Below are positions 56,950 through 64,000 of a stretch of 64,000 bases of DNA, in pieces. The translations under genes and the position numbers were made by a program. The DNA comes from Batillaria attramentaria (Eukaryota > Mollusca > Gastropoda > Batillariidae). The notes under the pieces were generated by a model. That model ran no database searches, was not told the DNA's origin, and worked only from the letters and a program-made list of their open reading frames with translations. Each line of letters starts with the position of its first letter. The first letter of the stretch is position 1. The stretch covers positions 4,358,501 through 4,422,500 of the forward strand of contig JACVVK020000001.1 of NCBI GenBank assembly GCA_018292915.2, given 5' to 3'.

Positions 56950-57014
56950 CAAAAGCCCTAACAACGGATTCGACAGCACTCATTGTCATGTTTTTGCGAG
57001 TTTCGAAATGAAAC

Positions 57015-57064
<50 letters not shown>

Positions 57065-57153
57065 ACTTCACGCCGCGCAAGGAGAGAGAGAGAGAGAGAC
57101 TGTTACCATCACCGCCATTACTCCATCATCATCATCATCACCATCATCATCAT
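56871..57153. repeat. (GT)n, (GA)n and (ATC)n arrays
   Basis: (GT)n 56871-56947, (GA)n 57016-57053 with G10, a second (GA)n 57080-57098, then CATCATC repeats 57121-57153. CTTCACGCCGCGCAAG between the GA arrays is near TTAACGCCGCGCAAG at 56207. Confidence 0.93.
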
Positions 57154-57687
57154 CTACGTATCAAAACTGATACCCAACTGCAAACAGTTGTACCAAACCC
57201 GTGTCCGTGGCTCAGTGTCAGGTCCCTGTAACTCTTGCAAAACAGAGAAAACGGAACAGAGAGGTGGATGAAAGGCTGAGGGCAAAACAAGAGTTATTGT
57301 TTCGCCAATACCAGGCCAAGCTCCGCAGTGCTCCTTCGTCTGTCGGATGAAAACGATAAATGGCAGCCTCGCATGTGCTCTTCAAACAGACCTAGCAACG
57401 CACGATGCTTTGAAACGGAGAAGACAGAAACACCCCGTTTTCCTCTCGATGGAGTCGGTGGTTAGTAAATCCTGGTGGGCTCTCGTACGGCTGGAGGTGT
57501 GTTTGGTCACCACTCGTTGTTTGCACAATATTAGTGGACTCAGACGCCACTGGATCGTTGGCTCTTGCAAAACAACTGAGACGAGGGCAGACACATGTAT
57601 ATTTCACACAAAATGTGGGAGGACTCGCTACCTTCGGCTTTCTAATCCTTCTATATCTAACCCCCTCCCCTCCGCTCCCCTCCCTTT
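57154..57687. other. intergenic, no supported gene
   Basis: A + frame from 57347 (about 110 non-repeat codons) and a minus frame overlap here. Neither shows a domain or splice sites. Confidence 0.4.
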
Positions 57688-57754
57688 CAATACAATACAA
57701 TACAATACAATACAATACAATACAATACAATACAATACAATACAATACAATACA
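57688..57754. repeat. (AATAC)n microsatellite
   Basis: Thirteen pure AATAC units. The pentanucleotide resembles the CATAC tail units of SINE family E, but no body is attached. Confidence 0.96.
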
Positions 57755-58145
57755 ACATGGAAAGTAATACGACAGATATGTGCGTATACTGAAATGGTCA
57801 GATGCCCACATCACCATAAGCATACTATATAATATAAATTGCTGGAAAATATCAAAACTACAAAATGTACAAATTTCAGGCAGCATCTTCCCCCCTCCCC
57901 CCTTCCTAGGTCCCTAAGCTTGGGTGTGGCGACCCCCGCCCCCCTCCCCCTCAATCTAGAGCTTCATATCCCTGGGAACTATACTAGGACAAATGTCCTG
58001 GTTGACCGCAAAAGTATAGGACACGTGTCATACATATTATTCTCGATCTTGATGTGGTACGCGGGGTGCGAACAAGCGACTTTTCAAATGCGAGGCCAAA
58101 GCTCTTCGCTCTCTCAAACTACATACACAGTGCAGTATATAGCCG
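57755..58145. other. intergenic, with possible reversed tRNA-like head
   Basis: On the minus strand near 58135-58065 GTAGTTTGAGAGAGCGAAGA and TCGCTTGTTCGCACCCCGC are spaced like boxes A and B. It is a single degraded instance. Confidence 0.35.
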
Positions 58146-58330
58146 ATCTTTCTCGGGTCGTGAGTTCGAAGGGTGTTTTTTTTGTTGTTGTTGTTGTTGT
58201 TGTTTGTTTGTTTGTTTTGTTTTATAATTTGTGTGTGTGTGTGTGTGTGGGGTTTTTTTGTTTTGTTTTTTTAATGTCTTTGATATCACCCAAATATAGT
58301 GGAAAAAGACGACAACACCCAAATAGCCAA
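58146..58330 (+). mobile_element. decayed SINE family A with internal GTT/GT expansion
   Basis: TCTCGGGTCGTGAGTTCGAA (box B) is separated by about 90 bp of (GTT)n, TTTG and (GT)n from TGTCTTTGATATCACCC and GTGGAAAAAGACG. The body between was replaced by simple repeat. Confidence 0.7.
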
Positions 58331-58819
58331 CCGCCCTCACAGTCTGCTGTACTCCTCGCTGTCCATGCGACCCTCTCAGCATTGTAGTGCGCAAGGTCTC
58401 CCCGGAAAATACATTCATATTATACAGTTCTGTGACCGCACTCCAATCCACGACATAGTCAAGACCGAGAACGTGTTCCTTGCCTTGTAGCGCTTGACGA
58501 ATTTACATATAGATGTATTGTTATGTGACCGTCCTCAAAGTGAGGACATCACCAAGAACGCCCACGCAGACCTTTTTTTAAGAGATCTACGCTGTCTACT
58601 TGCAAAGGTTTATGGTTTTCGTCTCTACTGATAATTATGCTGAGTGAACGCTCTAAACGAAAAGTAAAGAAAACGCACAGCACCAGACAATAACACTGTA
58701 AAATTATTTGTGAGGCGTAGACATGTTGTTCTTCTTGAAACTTTAGGTTTTAGTTGGCATGGTAGTGACATCATCTTAATTTTAATAGCTAGCTACTCGG
58801 AGGTTTTGCTGTTTTATTG
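58331..58819. other. intergenic, upstream of the ankyrin gene exon
   Basis: Unique-looking. No promoter motif that I can support. Confidence 0.45.
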
Positions 58820-59038
58820 ATTGATCAGTCGATTGAGTGATGGATCGATCGATTGATTGATTGAGTGAGTGAGTGAGTGAGTGAGTGATGGATCGATCGA
58901 TCGATCGATCGATTGATCGAGTGAGTGAGTGAGTGAGTGAGTGAGTGATCGATCGATCGATTGATCGAGTGAGTGAGTGAGTGAGTGAGTGAGTGAGTGA
59001 GTGAGTAAGTGAGTGAGTGAGTGAGTGAGTGAGTGAGT
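58820..59038. repeat. alternating (GAGT)n and (GATC/GATT)n tetranucleotide array
   Basis: Blocks of GAGT (five to twelve units) alternate with blocks of GATC, GATT and GATG. The GATC blocks are self-complementary. It lies 155 bp upstream of the first recognised exon of the ankyrin gene. Confidence 0.95.
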
Positions 59039-59193
59039 TTATTATTTAACTTTGTATAGTTTTGATCTGGTGGCCGTTTACATGATGTGGTTTGACTAGA
59101 TTCCACGTAGGGAAACGTTTCTCATTTTCTTGTCAGCGAGAATTCATTGTTTGTGTTTAAAACCCTTGTTTTCCCCCTTTCTTTCCATTCCAG
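59039..59193 (+). other. 3' end of upstream intron or promoter-proximal region
   Basis: Ends in a strong pyrimidine tract and acceptor (TTTTCCCCCTTTCTTTCCAT then TCCAG at 59189-59193), so an earlier non-coding exon probably exists upstream, outside what I can locate. Confidence 0.6.
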
Positions 59194-59250
59194 ATTAGAC
59201 GGGTCCTCCTGAGGTGCCTGCCACCGCACTGACGTCGTGCAGGTGTTGCT
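59194..59250 (+). other. 5' UTR part of the ankyrin-gene start exon
   Basis: Between the acceptor and the start codon. An in-frame TGA at 59230-59232 shows that translation cannot enter from upstream and supports ATG 59251 as the start. Confidence 0.7.
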
Positions 59251-59611
59251 ATGTCGGTTGCGCCTTTTAATGTATCTCATGGAGGCTTCCCCGCCCTGCC
59301 CCCCACCATCAACTTACAGCAACAGCAGCAACAGCAGCAGCAGCAGCATCAAGGGGTGGTGGCGAACCAAGTGGAAAAGCCACGCTCGCCCAGCCCTCGG
59401 TCCGACTTCTTGTCTATTCCGGATGGATCGTCTGTTTTCGGCTTCGGCTTCGGCTTTGGAGGTGTTGGAGGTGGTGGTGGTGGAGGTGATGGGGGAGGTG
59501 TGGCTGGAGGGGGAAGTGGAGGAGGAGGAGGAGGGTGGGGGAGCCACAACATGGCCACCAGTCCCACCAGCCTGACTGTCCCGCAGTGGTACAGCTCCTC
59601 TGGAGGTGCCG
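59251..59611 (+). CDS. ankyrin-repeat protein, exon with start codon (residues 1-120)
   Basis: The ATG at 59251 follows an in-frame TGA and is the first in the exon. The exon encodes MSVAPFNVSHGGFPALPP, then a poly-Gln run (about residues 23-32), a Ser-Pro patch (KPRSPSPRSDF) suited to phosphorylation, alternating GFGFGFG, and a Gly-rich tract (about residues 71-97), ending TVPQWYSSSGGA. It finishes in phase 1 at GTGCCG then GTAAGT, a perfect donor. This low-complexity N-terminus is predicted to be disordered. It has no signal peptide or membrane segment. Confidence 0.82.
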
Positions 59612-59804
59612 GTAAGTTGTCCTCATCTGCATAGCTTGATCATAGCCTGTGATTCTGTGCAGTCAGAGACATACACATGAAGACGTATGTGTATCTCTGT
59701 GTGCAGCCGTTGAAGCTGAACTGTGCAATCGTTACGCACAGCATTTTAGTCTGTAGCTTACCTAATTCAAATTCAAATTAAAAAAATACTTAAGTGTCCA
59801 TTAA

Positions 59805-60210
59805 ATAATAATAATAATAATAATAATGAGTATTGTATAGGCGCTTTACCCAATTTCATGAATCGGCTCAAAGCGCCGCGAACTGAACCCAACACGCACG
59901 CTCACGTGAATCACACGCATTCTCTCACACACTAGACATAATCCCATTACAATCACGTGGTGCGAAGGGTCAGCTCAGCTATTTTAAATTCGGAATTTAG
60001 AATTGCATTTATTTTTCAAATTTGGTGGGCTGAACATTTCCAAAGCGGAGGGGGAGGAAGCCGGAGTACCCGGAGAGAACCCCCGACGATCGGCCCGAAT
60101 GAACGGTGTCACATATAAGAAGGAAAAATTCTTTGCCCCGAGTGGGACTCGTACACTTGACGTCTCGCACTGGTGACAAGTCTCTTAACCACTAGACCAC
60201 CGACCGCCCC
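59805..60210 (-). mobile_element. SINE family B, full length, intronic
   Basis: (TAA)n tail at left, tRNA-like head (GACCACCGACCGCCCC) at right. It lies antisense to the ankyrin gene and is a close relative of the next copy and of 2341-2745. Confidence 0.92.
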
Positions 60211-60585
60211 AAATACCAGGTGTAAAATGGAAAATCGTCTTCGGACTCACAGCTCGAAACAAATAAGAATGAAAAAAAAATCAGATTCTACGTCAAAATA
60301 ATAATAATTAGAAAAAGGATTTCGAGCAGAATGACTGTATTAAAAAGACTGTCGTAGAATTCTCCTTTGTTTTTCGCCATATGCGTATTGGGTGTCACGT
60401 GACAAGAACGCACTGACTTATACACCCTGCCCAGTCATATGACGGATCAAAATGACGCATATTTTAGGCCCGTATGCTACCAACGACGGCACCCACAATT
60501 CACTAATTTTGCACGGTGTGTTCATTACCTTCGTAAGCAGCCCAAGTCGATTTGTGAGCTCGTCAACGTTTACTGGTGCCGCTTT

Positions 60586-61007
60586 AATAATAATAATAAT
60601 AATAATGAGTATTGTATAGGCGCTTTTCCCAATTTATTGAATCGGCTCAAAGCGCCACGAACTGAACCCAACACGCACGCTCACGTGAATCACACGCATT
60701 CTCTCACACACTTCACATAAACACATTACAATCACGTGGTGCGAAGGGTCAGCTCAGCTATTTTAATTTCGGAATTTAGAATTGCATTTATTTTTCAAAT
60801 TTGGTGGGCTGAACATTTCCAAAGCAGAGGGGTAGGAAGCCGGAGTACCCGGAGAGGACCCCCGACGATCGGCCCGAATGAACGGTGCCACATACGAGAA
60901 GGAAAAATTCTTTGCCCCGAGTGGGACTCGAACCCCTGACGTCTCGCATTGGTGACAAGTCTCTTAACCACTAGACCACCGACCGCCCCTAGACCACCGA
61001 CCGCCCC
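60586..61007 (-). mobile_element. SINE family B, intronic, with duplicated 5' end
   Basis: Same orientation as the copy 376 bp to the left. TAGACCACCGACCGCCCC occurs twice in tandem (60972-60989 and 60990-61007), so the first 18 bp of the SINE, up to the start of box A, are duplicated. Confidence 0.92.
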
Positions 61008-61625
61008 TTTAATTAAACTAATTGCTTGAAACTAGTCCATCCAATGACGAACTTGTTTTACTCGGGCCTTGACCTTTTGTGGGTCGTCACCAAGACCAAC
61101 ACTCGCAGCCGAGTTGAGTTGAATTACAGAACGTAAAGATTCTGGGAAGCCGTACTATGTCTCGTGACCCGGAAAATTCCCAGGGAATAACTCCTTTTCT
61201 GTTAGTTTCTTTTTCTTCGAGAGTGCGTTTACTCTTCACGCCAAAAGGTCGACTACGCTAACAGAATAATTATTTGATTTGCAACGGTCGTCCCACTGGG
61301 TCACGCGAAAACGCAGAAACGTCTGGAACTTGAGTTTTCTGGCGGAAGAGTAATTCCCCCCCCCCCCCTATCTCTCTCTCTCTCTCTCTCTCTCTGCAAA
61401 TGCGCATTTGTGTATTGATTTTCCGGTTTTGTTTCATTTTTCCCGGTCCACTGTAGGTTCTTATTATTAGGCCTAAGTTACATTTTCTCGTAATTATATC
61501 GTGTATCAAGTATAAGTATTTTGCATGATCTTGGTGTTTCATTTGTCACTGCGATGAGTGCAATGGCGTTTATTCAAAGTTTATTTTATTTTATTTTATT
61601 TAAAAAGCGTTGTAAATGGATTTTT

Positions 61626-61806
61626 TATTAGTTGTAGTAGTAGTAACAGTCGTTGTAGCAGTAGTAGTAACAGTAATAGTAGTAGTAATAGTAGTAGTAA
61701 CAGTGGTGGTAGTACTAGCAGTAGTAGTAGTAGTAACAGTTGTAGTAGTAGTAACAGTTGTAGTAGTAATAGTAATAGTAGTAGTAACAGCAGTAGTAGT
61801 AGTAGT
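61626..61806. repeat. (TAG/TAA)n trinucleotide array, 180 bp
   Basis: GTAGTAGTAA-type units with CAG and GTG interruptions, in phase throughout, so frames on both strands look open (Val on +, Thr on minus) without being genes. Confidence 0.93.
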
Positions 61807-61838
61807 CGTATCGAACCTAAAAGCCTTCAAAGAAGTGA

Positions 61839-61870
61839 TGTGTGTGTGTGTGTGTGTGTGTGTGTTGTGT

Positions 61871-61907
<37 letters not shown>
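61839..61907 (+). promoter_or_regulatory. (GT)n tract replacing the polypyrimidine tract of an acceptor
   Basis: About 69 bp of GT with two small interruptions end eight bases before the exon (TCTCGCAG). In RNA this is a (UG)n tract directly at the 3' splice site. Such tracts bind TDP-43 and CELF-type proteins; in human CFTR a (TG)m(T)n tract at the exon 9 acceptor sets exon skipping. A similar role here is inference. Confidence 0.5.
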
Positions 61908-61908
<1 letters not shown>

Positions 61909-61915
61909 CTCGCAG

Positions 61916-64000
61916 ATCTGTGGCGAAGAGTGAGCAGCACGTCGTCCTCCATCTTCGACCTGTCGGCGGAGTGCGACCAGCTGGAGCGGGCCATCCGCGA
62001 CAACGACGTGCAGACAGTGAAGAAGTTCCTGCAGATCCACCACGGCAAGTTCCCCGTCGACTTAGCCGCCAGCTTCCTGGACAAGTCCAGCTGTGACTCG
62101 CGCCGCCACAGTCACGTGAGCCAGGACGTTGAGATCCTGCTGCTGAAGAGCCAGACCCTGATCGAGTCGCTGGGCCGCAAGGAGAGCGTGGCCACTGAGA
62201 GCGACGTCCCGTACATCTTCAGGACTTCGCTCCACCTGGCGGTGCAGCACTCGGCCTACGACGTCCTGAAGCTGCTGCTGAAGTTCGGGGTGGACCCTAA
62301 CGAGCCTTCGGGTCACGTGAACTTTGGGCCCCCTGGGAGCAGGAGTCGGCGGGCGTCCAGCGTCAACCCGGAGGTTCTGATGCATCACCTGCAACAGATG
62401 CACATCCAGCGACAGCTTTTGCTCCAACAGCAGAGGCAACAGCAGCAGCAGCAGGACACAATCTCGTGGGACAGGCGGAGCCGGCTGAGCTGCTGCAGCC
62501 AGCTGAGCGAGATGGTGGAGTCTACCGGAGGACTGCCGGTAGGTCCCGTCAGGACGAGGTCAAAGTCCTGCTCTCCCACCGTGCCCCCGACCATCACTTT
62601 CTCTGTCCCAGCCGTCACAACAACATCCGTCCCAAACACCACGCAGACATTTACGTCATCATCTCCCGCGACATCAGTGACATCCAGTGAACTGATAGTG
62701 ACATCATCAGTGCCCACCATCGCGCCGACAGTGACGACAGTGAACAACATCCGTCACGGAGGATTCGGGCGCGTCGACCCCGCTTGTAGTACAGGAGAGG
62801 TCACGTCGACCTTCACACCGGAAGTGACGTTGAATGAAGGCCACGACAGCGTGGCCATCAAAGTGGACTCCAGTGCCGTCATCAGCGAGTGCTGTCAGTC
62901 CGTTCCGACTCACCAGCACCAACAACAACAACAGTTGCCAGTGACAGCACCGCACACTGGTGATGGTGGTATGCACGTAAGCTTTGATTACACCGTTTCT
63001 CGCCCGGTCCACCACCACCAGCCTGCTCCGTCATTAGCGACCGTGGCGGGTGACAGTGAGACAAGCGTCTTTACCACGCCACGGCAAGTCGGTCCGTCGT
63101 CTCCTACCCTGTCTCGTGTCGGTGGCGGATTAACTAGAGGCGCGGGAGAACTGGATGTCGCTACCACAGACAGTACAGCAGCAGAGCCGCACAGCTGTGG
63201 CGCGTCTACCTCCAATCACTCTTACCGGATCAGCCGTAGTCAGGGGGACATCGGTATCGGCGCAGTCACAGCGGCGTATCGAACCAGGCAGCAGCAGCAG
63301 CAGCAGCACCATCACCCGTCCCCTCCTCCCCTTCCCTCCGCTTCTTCTCTACCCCCGCCTCCGTCCCGAGGGCCCCCGTCGTCCCCCTCCCGCGGAGCTT
63401 TTGTCAGCGGCCGATGCGCTAACAACTGCAGTAACGTCAGCGTCAGTGGTGGAGGTGCTACTAGCAGTGGTGGTAGTAGTGGTGTCAGTAGCCGCATCCC
63501 GTATTCCGCCGGCCCTCAAGTCATAGTGTCCACTGACCCGTGCTGCGAGGACGGACCACAGGAAGATCACAGTGCCGGTGTGGCACCAACACCCGGCGCT
63601 AGCGGCCTACGCGGCTCCGTGTCCCGTCTGCAGCTGCCAGAGATCGTAGAGACGGAGAGTGAGTGCTGCAGTAGCGGATCAGCGTTCGATATCGCCGCTA
63701 CTTACTCGGGCCCCGGAGGAGACGACTTGCTGGTGCTCCCACCTTTGTTCACGGCCGTGCTAGAGGGTCGTGCTCGGGCCGTGCGACTCCTCCTGCGCTA
63801 CGGTGCGTGCCCGCACGTGACCGATAGGCACGGATGCACGCCTCTGCATTTGGCGTGCACGCCCGAGTTCCTGAGCCCGGAGTGCGTCTACCTGTTGCTG
63901 AGGGCCGGCGCCAAGGTGAACGTGGCCAACTGTGCCGGCGTCACGCCCTACCTCCTCTATCCTAAGGTCGTCGAGGAGCAGCGGAACCTCGTCTCCACTG
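61916..64000 (+). CDS. ankyrin-repeat protein, large exon (residues 121 to at least 815), partial
   Basis: Exon 2 is open in one frame for 695 codons to the window edge, is GC-rich, and has mostly G/C third positions. After DLWRRVSSTSSSIFDLS comes a helical region (CDQLERAIRDNDVQTVKKFL, about residues 140-160), then one ankyrin unit (TSLHLAVQHSAYDVLKLLLK and GVDPNEP, residues 224-251). A region of about 470 residues follows, rich in Ser, Thr, Pro, Gln and His: Q-run 295-300, Q/H-run 579-587, and a Thr/Val/Pro stretch. Two or more further ankyrin units close the visible part (LFTAVLEGRARAVRLLLRYG from residue 731; HGCTPLHLAC at 759-768; VYLLLRAGAKVNVANCAGVT). Ankyrin repeats bind protein partners. 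There is no catalytic motif, signal peptide or membrane helix here, so a cytosolic or nuclear adaptor is likely. The C-terminal part, and any SOCS, BTB or SAM domain naming the subfamily, lies beyond the window. Confidence 0.9.

Larger units (their letters stand above)
59612..61915 (+). other. intron of the ankyrin gene (2,304 bp)
   Basis: GTAAGT donor and TCTCGCAG acceptor; phase 1 on both sides restores the frame (GCC, then G plus AT giving Asp, then CTG TGG). It holds two family B SINEs, a long TAG/TAA trinucleotide array, a C10 plus CT run (61356-61394) and a (GT)n tract against the acceptor. Confidence 0.82.

Noticed and set aside
57347..57886. Overlapping 160-codon frames on both strands
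   Set aside because: Partly (AATAC)n; the remainder has no domain and no splice support.

Overview
This is animal nuclear DNA: introns with GT-AG borders, no operons, almost no coding sequence, and more than 90% intergenic or intronic repeat. Very long (CA)n and (GA)n arrays, five families of tRNA-headed SINEs and short 3' tails of non-LTR retrotransposons suggest a lophotrochozoan, most likely a gastropod mollusc. That assignment is inference from repeat style, not from a marker gene.

The only gene I can call firmly is at the right edge. A + strand gene has a 5'UTR/start exon (59194-59611), a 2.3 kb intron and a large exon (61916 to beyond the window end). It encodes the first 815 residues of an ankyrin-repeat protein with long Gln-, Gly-, Ser/Thr- and Pro-rich disordered stretches. 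Four weaker gene signals rest on splice-site and start-codon context: a possible minus-strand gene at 13.9-14.9 kb (three or four small exons with consistent phases), a + strand internal exon at 44.5 kb, a minus-strand first coding exon at 48.4 kb, and two minus-strand coding-like segments at 38.3 and 39.1 kb. None could be assigned to a family.

The rest is a repeat landscape. SINE family A (about 170 bp, tRNA-like head, tail ending in a CACCCACCC stretch) is present in about 22 copies. About a dozen have clear 9-15 bp target-site duplications. Two are composites carrying an extra tail upstream inside a single target duplication. Family B (about 400 bp) ends in an L2-like AAAGCGCC hairpin tail plus a trinucleotide array; two copies lie in the ankyrin-gene intron. 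Family C (47.8 kb), family D (poly-A tail, 19, 33, 52 kb) and family E (CATAC tail, 1.3, 40.6, 43.2 kb) complete the set. LINE remnants are all 5'-truncated. One at 29.4-30.3 kb keeps a reverse-transcriptase C-terminal scrap and three copies of a 187 bp unit in its 3' UTR.

Other structures are an 18-copy 49 bp minisatellite (34.4-35.3 kb), a 29 bp minisatellite (31.3-31.7 kb), fold-back elements (7.9-9.2, 16.1, 22.0-22.8 and 45.9-46.4 kb), a 306 bp tandem duplication (23.6-24.1 kb), G/T-poor A/C tracts next to C homopolymers, and about 30 microsatellites. The most testable biology is at the ankyrin gene: a 69 bp (GT)n tract sits eight bases from the acceptor of its main coding exon, in place of a normal polypyrimidine tract, recalling the (TG)n-controlled exon 9 of human CFTR.
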